Source of the DNA: Curvibacter sp.
GTDB taxonomy: Bacteria > Pseudomonadota > Gammaproteobacteria > Burkholderiales > Burkholderiaceae_C
Direction of reading: 5' to 3'
Length of the DNA stretch: 64,000 nucleotides
Assembly: GCA_004293725.1 (NCBI GenBank)
Contig: REAW01000018.1
Location: forward strand, 1-64,000
The notes beneath the pieces are model-generated. The model was not told the DNA's origin and did not search any database. It worked only from the letters and a program-made list of their open reading frames with translations. The position numbers and the translations under genes are program-made. Of the stretch, positions 56,131-64,000 are shown one piece after another; the first letter of the stretch is position 1, and each line of letters starts with the position of its first letter.

Positions 56131-57654
56131 TTAGCCTATCGGGCGGGATATAACTTTTTTGTCCCGCAATGCACTAATTGTTTCTTCTATAGACTGACCT
56201 TTCAATCTCATTCGATTTCGAATTGAATGGACGCTCAAGCCTAACTTTTCCGCTAGTTCAGTTATCGATGTGTAAGAGCTGCCGAATGCAGTAACTGGTT
56301 TAGGTTGTGCTCCAGCTTTCGGCTTGGACTGCAAATGCCGAATAGCCACTTCAACACTTTCCTGCTTCTCCGTCAATCGAACTAAAAGTGACGGTACCTT
56401 AATGCCAAAGTGTCTTGCACATTCGCCATACGACTTGAAAACCAATCCGAATACCGAGACACTCATCCCAGCGAATCGGCTTGAGTCCGGAGCATCTGAG
56501 ATTTCCAGTGCTTGCTCTAATGTCCAGCCACGCCTCTTCAGGCGTTCATGCACTAGTTTGTAATCGATGCTATGTGCTTCTGCTGCTTGCTTGATGCTTG
56601 GATACATTACACCTGCTACTGCAACAGAAATTTCTTTTCCAACCCAGTCCTTTTCTACTAAGCCAACAGCCTCTTCGGGCGTCCATTTCAGTCGCCCAAT
56701 TCGAATTGCCATAACCTGCGGGTCTACACCGAAATGCGCTGCGGCAGCGAGGTAAGTCGGAAATGTCCGGCCGTCAACGGTTAACTGCTTGCCCGTTCCA
56801 ATCGAACCACCTCGGGCGGTGTTGTACCCATTCCGGATCGAATCACGCCGGACTATTTCTTGCACCTCTTGGTCTTGCAATTCGTCGTAACTGCGAGTTG
56901 TGTCAGACAATAACTCAATTTTGAATGCCGCTTCTCCGTACCTGTTTATTGCATTCATAAACGCGGACTTTCGGCCCCGCCTTGCTGCCGCAAAGTGCTG
57001 ATTTAGTCGCGCACTCAACTCCCCCACAGTAATGCCGACATACACTTTTTCATTGATCGTATTTGTGACCAAATACAGCTTGTAGCCTCCTGCATCCGGC
57101 ACAGGCTCAATCTTCCCTTCAGTCGTGCGAACTTGCTTCCATTTTTGCTCTCTGGCGTGGCCTTCGTGATTGCGAAAGCGCGGGGGCGCAGGAATGATTT
57201 CGAGTGCTTGAGCCAACGTCCATCCAGACCTTAATCGCTTGGAAACTAGAGTGCCGGTGAGCTTATGTTTCTCAGCGAGCGCGGTAATGGACGCATAGAC
57301 AACCCCATCGAACTCAAGCGATTTTCCTCTTGAGCCGACTCGAGGCTTTAAGCGCCCGAGGAAAGCATCTTCGACCGTATACCCGTTTTCAATACGCGCC
57401 TTTACAGTCGTGAGTTTGACGCCTAAAGCAGATGCAGCGAGCGTCAAATTCTCATACTTCTGGCCGTTTATTTCCACCGCTTTAGGGCGGTAATGCGACT
57501 CTTCGTGCGGTACTAGACCGACCGCTTGTTCTGGTGTCCACCCTCGTTGAATTCGACTGTGAGTTTTGAAACGTTCCACGCCATAGTGGAGGCACATCGC
57601 GGCAACGCTTTCAAAGCGATTCCCTTCACAAACTATTGAAACACGCTTGCTCAT
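56131..57654 (-). CDS. GIY-YIG nuclease-domain protein with seven DNA-binding-type repeats
   Basis: The 507-residue protein has a central GIY-YIG-type domain (about 195-300: KLYLVTNTINEKVYVGITVG, LNQHFAAARRGRKSAFMNAI, EAAFKIELL, IRNGYNTARGG). Three repeats lie before it and four after it. Each repeat of about 40-45 residues follows the pattern hydrophobic strand, S/T hydrophobic, two Ala-rich helices, then RGWTPEQAVGL-like or GWTLEQALEI-like end. They resemble the NUMOD/IENR helix-turn-helix modules of phage homing endonucleases. The gene looks more AT-rich than its neighbours and has no conserved partner, so horizontal origin is likely. No integrase or attachment site is visible. The function is unknown. 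Confidence 0.85.
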   Translation of the reverse strand: MSKRVSIVCEGNRFESVAAMCLHYGVERFKTHSRIQRGWTPEQAVGLVPHEESHYRPKAVEINGQKYENLTLAASALGVKLTTVKARIENGYTVEDAFLGRLKPRVGSRGKSLEFDGVVYASITALAEKHKLTGTLVSKRLRSGWTLAQALEIIPAPPRFRNHEGHAREQKWKQVRTTEGKIEPVPDAGGYKLYLVTNTINEKVYVGITVGELSARLNQHFAAARRGRKSAFMNAINRYGEAAFKIELLSDTTRSYDELQDQEVQEIVRRDSIRNGYNTARGGSIGTGKQLTVDGRTFPTYLAAAAHFGVDPQVMAIRIGRLKWTPEEAVGLVEKDWVGKEISVAVAGVMYPSIKQAAEAHSIDYKLVHERLKRRGWTLEQALEISDAPDSSRFAGMSVSVFGLVFKSYGECARHFGIKVPSLLVRLTEKQESVEVAIRHLQSKPKAGAQPKPVTAFGSSYTSITELAEKLGLSVHSIRNRMRLKGQSIEETISALRDKKVISRPIG

Positions 57655-58015
57655 GTAGAAAGTTTACCCAATGTCAAGGATTCAAGATTGGTGAGAAAAC
57701 ACTGAATCGATCAGTGCTACTACTGGACTATGACCTTGAGTTCCAAATATCGCGGCAAACCTGCGATTTACGACCGCCAGCTTACAAGCGCCGAGGTGGA
57801 CTTCCATTAACCAGCCATTCGCCAGTACCCGCAAACGCCGCCATGCCGAATTACATCGCACTCGCTTGCTGAAGTTCATGGCAAGCGGACTGCTTCTGAG
57901 AAAACGACTCGACTTCAGTCCTAAGTAGCCGGTGGCCTACCGTGCATTGGTATCCGTGGCTGGTTTGACTGGAATATGCACCCGCTGCACCCGCTGGACG
58001 CCCCAGGCAGAGTTC
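57655..58015 (+). other. Intergenic region without recognisable genes, 361 bases
   Basis: This stretch lies between the start of the GIY-YIG gene and the end of the frameshifted phoD gene. I see no convincing reading frame, tRNA, terminator or transposon end. A short tandem CACCCGCTG CACCCGCTG occurs near 57977. It may hold the GIY-YIG promoter, or be debris from the insertion that brought that gene. Confidence 0.5.
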
Positions 58016-59553
58016 TCAGGCCCGGTGCACCACCGCCCGCCCCGGCTCCACGGCAAAAGCCGCCAAGGTCTGCAAACCTGAGTCGGGCCGCGTCACGTCG
58101 TCCACTGCCCGCAGGGTCACGCTCAGGCCCTTGGGCGTCAATTCAGCCACACCATAGCCGCGCCGTTCGCGGTCCACAAACACGAAGTGCGGGTTCTCGG
58201 CCAATGTTTCAGGCACACCATCGTTGGTGCCGCCGCGTGAGGTGATGCTGGTTCCGCAAAACTCCACCGCGCGTAATCAGCCTTTACATGCCCCACCCAA
58301 TTGGAGTGTACGTCGCCCCCCAGAAACACCGGGTTGCTGACGTGGTGACGTTGCAGTGCATCTGTCACCCGTGTGCGGGCTGCGGGGTAACCGTCCCAGC
58401 TATCGTTGGACACACTCAGCCCTTCGCCGAGTTTGAAGTCCCGCTGACCAAAGACAGTTTGTTGGCCCAGCACCGTCCATTGCCCGCCGCCCGTGGCCAA
58501 AGATTGATCCAGCCAGCGTTCTTGCGTAGCGCCCAACAGCGTGCGCCGTGGGTCGGCCAAGGCTGCGCAAGTTGCGGGGTTCACCGTGCTGGAACCCGGG
58601 CCACCGCCCTTGGTGCAGGCGTGGGGGTCGCGGTATTGGCGGTCGTCCAGCAGATGCAAGGTGGCCAGGCGGCCAAAGGGTACCCGGTCATACAGGCGCA
58701 ACTCGCGGTTGGCACCCCATACTTCATTCAACGCCCGCCCCAGTGCTGCGGCTCGTAGCGGCATATGTTCGTAATAGGCCTGGTAGGCGGCCGCACGGCG
58801 AGCGGCAAAGTCGATGCCTTCAGGCCCTCGGCTCCCTTGCGTGCTGCTGGCGTAGTCGTTCTGCACCTCGTGGTCGTCCCAGGTCAGCAGCCAGGGGCAA
58901 GCGGCGTGCATGCCCTGCAAATGGGGGTCGCTTTTGTAGAGGGCGTAGCGGGCACGGTAGTCGTCCAGCGTAATGGTGGCCGCAGTGGGCACGCTGCGCA
59001 CGGCCTTGCTGCTGCCGCCGTATTCGTAGATGTAGTCCCCCAGAAACATCAAGGCATCGAGATTCTCACCCTGCATGTGGCGGTAAGCGCTGTAGTGTCC
59101 ATGCTCCCAGTGCTGACACGAGGCATAGCCCAGACGCAAACGCCGCGCCACGGCACCCGGTGCTGGGAAGGTACGGGTACGCCCGGTAGCGCTGACCGCT
59201 GCGCCCAGCATAAACCGGTAGTGGTACCAGCGGTCAGGTTCCAGGCCCTGCACTTCAGCATGTACCGAGTGGGCAAGCATGGGCAGGGCCTGCGCTTGAC
59301 CCGACTGCACCAACCGCTGGAATTGCTCGTCATGCGCAATCTCCCATCGCACGGTGATGGGGCCAAGCGCCGGTGCTTCCGCCTGCACCAGGCGGGTCCA
59401 TAAGACCACGGAGTCATGGGTAGGCGAACCGCTGGCCACGCCCAATGCAAACGGGTTGCTCTGCAACAGCGGCTGGCTCCAGGCACTGCGCGGCAGCCAC
59501 CCCAGGCTGGCGCAGCTTGCAGCTCCAACCAAGAGTTGCCGCCGGTCCAGCAC
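58016..59553 (-). pseudogene. phoD: Alkaline phosphatase D family gene with a frameshift near 58265
   Basis: The main frame (59553-58138) encodes a Tat-type signal (DRRQLLVGAASCASLGW), an N-terminal PhoD domain and the metallophosphatase blocks YASCQHWEHG, FLGDYIYEYGG, LTWDDHEVQNDY and FLGGDVHSNWVGHVKADYAR. Just after KADYAR the family continues with a short loop and VEFCGTSITSRGG. Here that segment is in another frame (from about 58267 to the TGA at 58016) and continues as normal family sequence (ENPHFVFVDRERRGYGVAEL). The loop is too short, so a deletion of roughly 20 bases that is not a multiple of three is likely. The 471-residue product has a wrong tail; residual activity is uncertain. 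The start is GTG. Confidence 0.8.
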
Positions 59554-59565
59554 GGGCGTACTTCC

Positions 59566-60213
59566 TTAAGCTTGGGTGGCGAGCTGACGCAGCGCTTGTT
59601 CAAACACCTCGGGTGGCTGGCCACCAGAAATCAAGTGGCGGTCGTTGATCACCACTGCGGGAACCGAATGGATACCCTGGTCCAGAAAGAATTGTTCTTG
59701 CTCACGTACTTCAGCCGCAAAATCGTCCGTGGCCAGGACGCGCTGGGCCTCGTCCACATCCAGGTCCGTGGTGCGCACGGCGCGCAACAGCACGTCGTGG
59801 TTGCTGGGGTCTTCGCCGTTGGTGAAATAGGCAGTGAACAGGGCTTTTTTCAAGGCCAGTTGTTGGCCTGAGGTTTCGGCCCAATGCAGCAAACGGTGGG
59901 CATCAAACGTGTTGTAGATGCGCGCACGCTTGTCCATGTTGAAGGTGAAGCCTAGCGCCTCTCCGCGTTGGCGAATGTTCTCGCGCGCGGCGGCGGCTTG
60001 CTCGGGCGTTGCGCCATATTTTTGATTCAGGTGTTCGGTAATGTCCTGGCCTTCTGCACCCATCTTGGGGTTCAACTCAAACGGCTGAAAATGGATGTCG
60101 GCTTGCACTTCGTCCTTCAGCCGCTCCAAGGCCACTTCAAGACTTTGCAAGCCAATGGCACACCACGGGCAAGAAACATCGGACACGAAGTCAATTTTTA
60201 GGGTGGGTTGCAT
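59566..60213 (-). CDS. DsbA-family oxidoreductase (FrnE-like)
   Basis: The 215-residue thioredoxin-fold protein has the redox motif CPWC in FVSDVSCPWCAIGLQSLEVA. The family segments FELNPKMG, YGATPEQ, FDAHRLLHWA and GIHSVPAVVINDRHLISGGQ follow; the last holds the cis-proline. There is no signal peptide, so it acts in the cytoplasm, as in FrnE/polyketide-type DsbA proteins linked to stress resistance. The start is ATG at 60213 (a GTG lies just before). It is followed by the frameshifted phoD. Confidence 0.92.
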   Translation of the reverse strand: MQPTLKIDFVSDVSCPWCAIGLQSLEVALERLKDEVQADIHFQPFELNPKMGAEGQDITEHLNQKYGATPEQAAAARENIRQRGEALGFTFNMDKRARIYNTFDAHRLLHWAETSGQQLALKKALFTAYFTNGEDPSNHDVLLRAVRTTDLDVDEAQRVLATDDFAAEVREQEQFFLDQGIHSVPAVVINDRHLISGGQPPEVFEQALRQLATQA

Positions 60214-60232
60214 CACATTTCTTTCATTGTGG

Positions 60233-61420
60233 CTAGAGCGATTGCTTCAAGCGACCAATGCCTTCCTGGATCTTGGCCACATCGGCGGTGGCAAAGCTAA
60301 GGCGCAAGGTGCTGAGGTCGGGGTCGTGCGCATAAAACGGGGCGCCGGGGACAAACGCCACCAGTTTATCGATGGCGCGCTTGGCAAACTCGCTGGCGTT
60401 TTGCTCTTGTCCGTTGGCACCGGTCAAACGGGCCCAAAAGAACATCCCGCCCTGCGGAGGTTCAAAGGCGATCGCATCACCCAGTTCGCGTTGCAGGCAT
60501 TCACCCATCACGCGTGCGCGCTCTGCGTACGTGGCGCGAACGGCCGCCAATGCAGCAGGCAAGCGGTTGAGCGTGAGGTAGTGCGCGGCGGTGGCTTGCG
60601 TCAGGTTGCTGGTGTGGGCATCGCTGAACTGCTTGCACATGGTGGCACGGCCCAACAAGGCGGGCGGCGCTATCAACCATCCCACCCGCAGGCCGGGGCT
60701 CAGCACTTTGCTGAACGAGCCGCAATGCGCCAGCCAATCACGGCTGCCAAGCACCTGGTCGCTGAGGGCCAGCAGACTGGGTGGCGGAGCCTGGTCAAAA
60801 AACAATTCGCCATAGGGATCATCTTCTACCACCAGGGTTTGGGTGCGCACCGCAATCTCTAGAATCCGTTTGCGCCGCTCCAAACTCAGCATGGCGCCGC
60901 TGGGGTTGCCAAAGGTGGGGATCAGGTAGACCAGTTTGGGCTTGTGTTCATCAATCAACGCCTCCAGCTTGTCCACATCTACGCCATGGGCGTCAATGGG
61001 GGCGTTGATGACGTGCGCTCCATACAGACGAAAGCACTGAATGGTGGCCAGAAAAGTAGGCGCTTCCATGATGACCTTGTCACCGGGCGAGATCATGGTT
61101 TTTCCGATCAGGTCCAGCGCCTGCTGGCTGCCTGTGGTGACGATCAAGCCGTCAGCGGCCACCGTGGCACCCTTGCCAGCCATGTGGGCGCTGATTCCCT
61201 CGCGCAGGGGCTGCCAGCCTTCTGTCGCGCCATATTGCAGAACCGCACCGGGGTTGGATCGCAGCACGGCGTCGGTCGATTCCCGGATTCCTTCCACATC
61301 AAACAACGCCGGATCAGGAAACCCCCCCGCAAAACTGATGATGCCGGGTTTGCCCAGCAGCTTGAATAGCTCCCGGATGGCGGAGGTCTCTACATTGTTG
61401 AGGCGGTCGGCAAATTGCAT
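60233..61420 (-). CDS. PLP-dependent aminotransferase, class I/II (2-aminoadipate type)
   Basis: The 395-residue enzyme has the fold-type I pattern: GIISFAGGFPDPALFDVEGI, YGATEGWQPLREGISAHMAG, VTTGSQQALDLIGKTMISPG and PTFGNPSGAMLSLERR. The PLP lysine is in HCGSFSKVLSPGLRVGWLIA (about 234). This resembles LysN/ARO8-like and MocR-related aminotransferases, which act on 2-aminoadipate or branched and aromatic amino acids. The substrate is not certain. No helix-turn-helix domain is present. The ATG at 61420 (MQFADRLNNVE) fits the family. Confidence 0.9.
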   Translation of the reverse strand: MQFADRLNNVETSAIRELFKLLGKPGIISFAGGFPDPALFDVEGIRESTDAVLRSNPGAVLQYGATEGWQPLREGISAHMAGKGATVAADGLIVTTGSQQALDLIGKTMISPGDKVIMEAPTFLATIQCFRLYGAHVINAPIDAHGVDVDKLEALIDEHKPKLVYLIPTFGNPSGAMLSLERRKRILEIAVRTQTLVVEDDPYGELFFDQAPPPSLLALSDQVLGSRDWLAHCGSFSKVLSPGLRVGWLIAPPALLGRATMCKQFSDAHTSNLTQATAAHYLTLNRLPAALAAVRATYAERARVMGECLQRELGDAIAFEPPQGGMFFWARLTGANGQEQNASEFAKRAIDKLVAFVPGAPFYAHDPDLSTLRLSFATADVAKIQEGIGRLKQSL

Positions 61421-61543
61421 GCGAGGTTCTTTCAAAGATCAATATTCAAAAATAATCGTCGCTGTGCACCAAACATGGCAAAACGGCACTGCGCATGGGG
61501 TAAATTGTCACCGATTGGGTCACAACGCTTTTTTGGAGAATCC

Positions 61544-62347
61544 ATGGTCAACCTCGAAGCTTTCTTTGCCAGTGTTAAGTTGCCCACCATGTCTGAGGTC
61601 GCGCACGAGCTCATCCAGACCATGAACGACGACGACGCCCCCGTCACCAAGGTTCGGGATCTAATCGCCAAAGACCCGGCCATATCCGCCAAGCTACTGC
61701 GCTTGGCCAATAGTGCGCAATTTGGACTACCGCGCGGTGTGGGCACCCTGGATGACGCCATTACCATGGTGGGTATGTCCAAAGTGCGGACTTTGGCACT
61801 TGGTGCCTGCTTGAGCGAGTCGTTTCCTACCCTGCCAGACCTTGACCGCAAGGAATTCTGGCGTACCAGCATGGCCTGCGCCGGGTATGCCCAATGGCTG
61901 GCAAACAGGCTCAACATCGATAGCCAAATGGCTTGGCTCACTGGCATGATGCTGCGCCTTGGCGAGTTGTTGATTGCCCAAGCCGACCCCGCCACTCTGC
62001 ATGAAATTGAAAAGCTGCCGCACCTGCCGGGGGGGCGTTGGCAACGTGAGCAACAACTGGTGGGCTTCACCGAAGGCCAAATCACTGCTGAATTGGCCCG
62101 TAGATGGAATTTCCCCATGCAGATGGTGCAGGCGCTCCAGCGTTCTGCGGACCCCCTTACCGACCAAGCCTTTTCACGCCTGGGCGCAGTGCTGCACTTG
62201 GCGGAGCTTTTGGCGGAAACAGAAAATGCCGGACCGGAATCCGTCGACGACCTGCCCGCAGATGTGATTGCAGCGCTCATGATCGACGCCGACTGGATGC
62301 GCTCCAAATTCCCGGATTCCAGCACCTTCCTGGACGTCACCACCTAG
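61544..62347 (+). CDS. HDOD-domain protein
   Basis: The 267-residue single-domain protein has the HDOD layout: FFASVKLPTMSEVAHELIQT, VRDLIAKDPAISAKLLRLAN, SAQFGLPRGVGTLDDAITMV, and MAWLTGMMLRLGELLIAQ. HDOD proteins resemble HD phosphohydrolases without catalytic residues and act in signalling. The start is ATG at 61544 behind TTGGAG. Its stop overlaps the GTG start of nth by one base. A close paralogue lies immediately after nth. Confidence 0.9.
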   Translation: MVNLEAFFASVKLPTMSEVAHELIQTMNDDDAPVTKVRDLIAKDPAISAKLLRLANSAQFGLPRGVGTLDDAITMVGMSKVRTLALGACLSESFPTLPDLDRKEFWRTSMACAGYAQWLANRLNIDSQMAWLTGMMLRLGELLIAQADPATLHEIEKLPHLPGGRWQREQQLVGFTEGQITAELARRWNFPMQMVQALQRSADPLTDQAFSRLGAVLHLAELLAETENAGPESVDDLPADVIAALMIDADWMRSKFPDSSTFLDVTT

Positions 62348-62991
62348 TGAGCCCTGCCGCAGTCGAGTCTTTTTTTGCCACCCTGCGGGCCGCCAACCCG
62401 CATCCGCAAACCGAGCTGGAGTTCAGTTCCGTGTTTGAGTTGCTGGCGGCGGTACTGCTTTCCGCCCAAGCGACTGACGTAGGGGTCAACAAGGCGACGC
62501 GGCGTCTATTTGTTGCGGCGAATACGCCCCAAAAAATTCTTGCCCTGGGTCTCGAAGGACTGGAGCAGCACATCAAAACCATTGGCCTGTACCGAAGCAA
62601 GGCCAAACACCTGATGCAGACCTGTCAGATGCTGGTGGACCTGCATGGCGGTCAGGTTCCCCGCACCCGTGAGGAACTTGAGGCGTTGCCGGGCGTAGGT
62701 CGCAAAACCGCGAATGTGGTCCTCAATGTTGCTTTTGGCGAGCCCACCATGGCGGTCGACACGCACCTCTTTCGCTTGGGCAACCGTACCGGGCTTGCAC
62801 CGGGAAAGACTCCCTTGGACGTCGAGCGCAAGCTACTCAAGCGTATCCCGGCAACTTATCTCGTAGATTCCCACCATTGGCTCATTTTGCATGGCCGCTA
62901 CGTCTGCCAGGCGCGCAAACCTTTGTGCTGGAAATGTGGCGTGAAAGAGGCTTGCGGGTATACACTTAAAACTCCTGTACCCACAAAATAA
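62347..62991 (+). CDS. nth: Endonuclease III (base excision repair)
   Basis: Nth removes oxidised pyrimidines and nicks the abasic site. The 214-residue enzyme has the helix-hairpin-helix ELEALPGVGRKTANVVLNVA with the catalytic Lys, the catalytic Asp in MAVDTHLFRLGNR and an iron-sulfur loop with spacing C-x6-C-x2-C-x5-C near the end (CQARKPLCWKC, GVKEAC). The start is GTG at 62347, inside TAGTG, so it overlaps the HDOD stop and is likely translationally coupled. It sits between two HDOD paralogues. Confidence 0.95.
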   Translation: MSPAAVESFFATLRAANPHPQTELEFSSVFELLAAVLLSAQATDVGVNKATRRLFVAANTPQKILALGLEGLEQHIKTIGLYRSKAKHLMQTCQMLVDLHGGQVPRTREELEALPGVGRKTANVVLNVAFGEPTMAVDTHLFRLGNRTGLAPGKTPLDVERKLLKRIPATYLVDSHHWLILHGRYVCQARKPLCWKCGVKEACGYTLKTPVPTK

Positions 62992-63006
62992 CAACAGCGA
63001 CACACC

Positions 63007-63828
63007 ATGACGGACCTTAGCGCCTTCATTCAATCGGTCAAGCTGCCAGTCATGCCGGAAGTGGGGCATGCCCTGATCCGTACCCTCAATGACGAGGACG
63101 CAGATGTGGTGTCTGTGCGAGACATCATCGCCAAAGACCCTGCCCTGACTGCCACCCTGCTGCGCATGGCCAACAGTGCCTTGTTTGGCTTGTCGCGCTC
63201 CGTCACTTCACTGGACAAAGCGGTCAGCGTCGTCGGTATGACGCAAATCCGTGCACGGGCGCTCAGCATTTGCCTGGCCAACGCCTTTCGCTTGCCGCAA
63301 GGCATCGACCGGTTGGAGTTCTGGCGTTACAGCATGGTGTGTGCGGGTTACGCCCGGTTTCTGGCCAGCGAAGCAGATATGGATGAACAACAGGCGTGGC
63401 TGACCGCCATGATGCTGCGCTTGGGAGAAATGATCATCGTGCAGCAGCAGCCCACTGTTCTCAATCTCGTGCAACGGCAACCTTGTGGCCCTGGAGAGCG
63501 TTGGCAACGCCAACGCACACTACTGGGGTTTGACGAAGGTGGCGTGACGGCTGAAGTAGCGAAGCGATGGGACTTTCCCAATGACGTGGTGTTGGCGCTC
63601 AAGCACTGTGGCAATGCCCAGGCAGCGCTGCAACAATCCAAACTGTGCGGTGTTGTGCACTTGGCGGGTTGGCTGACCGATCAGTCCAGCAGCCATGCCA
63701 CGGTGTTGCAGGCCGTTCCGAATGCGTCTAAAGCATTGTTGCAGCATCTCCAACTGTCCGAGGAAAGCCTGCAATTGGGACTACCAGACCCTGAGACGTT
63801 TAGCGATGTATCAACCTTGCTGACTTGA
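63007..63828 (+). CDS. HDOD-domain protein, paralogue of the gene at 61544
   Basis: The 273-residue product parallels the earlier HDOD protein almost throughout: FIQSVKLPVMPEVGHALIRT, VRDIIAKDPALTATLLRMAN, SALFGLSRSVTSLDKAVSVV, AWLTAMMLRLGEMIIVQ, and EVAKRWDFPNDVVLAL. The two genes look like a tandem duplication with nth between the copies. It starts 15 bases after nth. Its 3' end overlaps a convergent partial gene by 18 bases. Confidence 0.9.
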   Translation: MTDLSAFIQSVKLPVMPEVGHALIRTLNDEDADVVSVRDIIAKDPALTATLLRMANSALFGLSRSVTSLDKAVSVVGMTQIRARALSICLANAFRLPQGIDRLEFWRYSMVCAGYARFLASEADMDEQQAWLTAMMLRLGEMIIVQQQPTVLNLVQRQPCGPGERWQRQRTLLGFDEGGVTAEVAKRWDFPNDVVLALKHCGNAQAALQQSKLCGVVHLAGWLTDQSSSHATVLQAVPNASKALLQHLQLSEESLQLGLPDPETFSDVSTLLT

Positions 63829-63999
63829 GCGCACGGCCTCTTGACGGCGGGCCGTAGTAGTTTCTGAAGAATCAGCGCGCTGCGGTTGCAGCTCCACCCA
63901 CTGACCAAATGCAGGGGCTGCGACAGGCCACAGACCCGCACTGGGCACATAACGTACCCCTTGCGCCAGCAGGCTGGCAGCCCGCGCTACTCCAGCATG
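63811..63999 (-). CDS. C-terminal end of an unrecognised protein (partial)
   Basis: A frame enters from the right edge and ends at TGA (63811-63813), giving 62 residues: a helical part (GVARAASLLAQGVRYVPSAG), then APAFGQWVELQPQR and a polar Thr/Arg/Gln-rich tail. It converges with and overlaps the second HDOD gene by 18 bases. I recognise no family, and the short length makes the call moderate. Confidence 0.5.
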   Translation of the reverse strand, partial: HAGVARAASLLAQGVRYVPSAGLWPVAAPAFGQWVELQPQRADSSETTTARRQEAVRSSQQG

Positions 64000-64000
64000 G

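Noticed and set aside
55896-58015. A prophage or genomic island around the GIY-YIG gene
   Set aside because: There is no integrase, tRNA, attachment-site repeat or phage structural gene. Only the single gene with unusual composition supports transfer.
1-64000. CRISPR arrays, rRNA genes, toxin-antitoxin pairs or known defence systems
   Set aside because: I found no regularly spaced identical repeats, no rRNA-like sequence and no recognisable Cas, toxin or restriction-modification genes.

Overview
The window is ordinary, gene-dense chromosome from a betaproteobacterium of the order Burkholderiales, most likely a Rhodoferax-like member of the Comamonadaceae. This is inferred from protein similarity as I recognise it, the gene order thrS-infC-rpmI-rplT-pheS-pheT-ihfA-merR-tRNA-Pro, a phaC-phaA-phaB polyhydroxybutyrate operon, frequent GTG starts, and a short dispersed repeat of a kind I associate with this family. 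I see no CRISPR array, rRNA, complete prophage or complete insertion sequence.

Layout. Positions 1-8,560 hold the translation operon (minus strand) with tRNA-Pro at its end and a thrS leader at its start. Positions 8,592-12,408 hold the PHB operon. Positions 12,513-18,512 mix a laccase-domain protein, a zeta-class GST, an FAH-family hydrolase, a Nudix hydrolase, an exonuclease/GIY-YIG fusion and thymidine kinase. Positions 18,536-27,304 hold a DedA-like membrane protein, nitroreductase, periplasmic binding protein, glutathione reductase, methyltransferase, a basic amino acid decarboxylase and an NfeD/stomatin pair. Positions 27,341-35,824 form a signalling island: H-NOX plus a hybrid kinase on the plus strand, converging on a minus-strand FIST (NosP-like) gene, a second hybrid kinase and an HD-GYP response regulator. 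Positions 36,088-47,648 carry a PEP-CTERM lipase, RelA, 3-hydroxybutyrate dehydrogenase, an MFS transporter and two c-di-GMP enzymes. Positions 47,807-55,895 carry an OmpR/EnvZ-type pair, ispF, ispD, mfd and serB. Positions 56,131-64,000 carry an unusual GIY-YIG protein, a frameshifted phoD, a DsbA-family protein, an aminotransferase, and nth between two HDOD paralogues.

The most interesting results are four. (1) The thrS leader has all parts of a classical ribosome-mediated attenuator: a predicted promoter, a 14-residue leader peptide with five threonines, mutually exclusive hairpins, and a terminator with a U-rich tail. (2) Two predicted nitric-oxide sensor types (H-NOX and FIST/NosP-like) lie in one locus, each next to its own Hpt-containing hybrid kinase, with one apparently intact HD-GYP c-di-GMP phosphodiesterase as the obvious output. 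(3) A dispersed repeat of about 46 nt occurs at least nine times. It supplies stop codons to neighbouring genes, contributes a strand of the thrS attenuator, and lies inside ispD where it encodes the conserved CGG-S-TRA region. (4) A 507-residue protein has a central GIY-YIG domain flanked by seven copies of a small helix-turn-helix-like repeat.

Several starts were revised from the longest possible frames. infC most likely starts at a rare AUC codon, giving 196 residues. ihfA, rpmI, relA, ispD, ispF, nfeD, the OmpR gene and others start at internal ATG or GTG codons. All functional calls rest on motifs and family recognition by eye; no database search was run.
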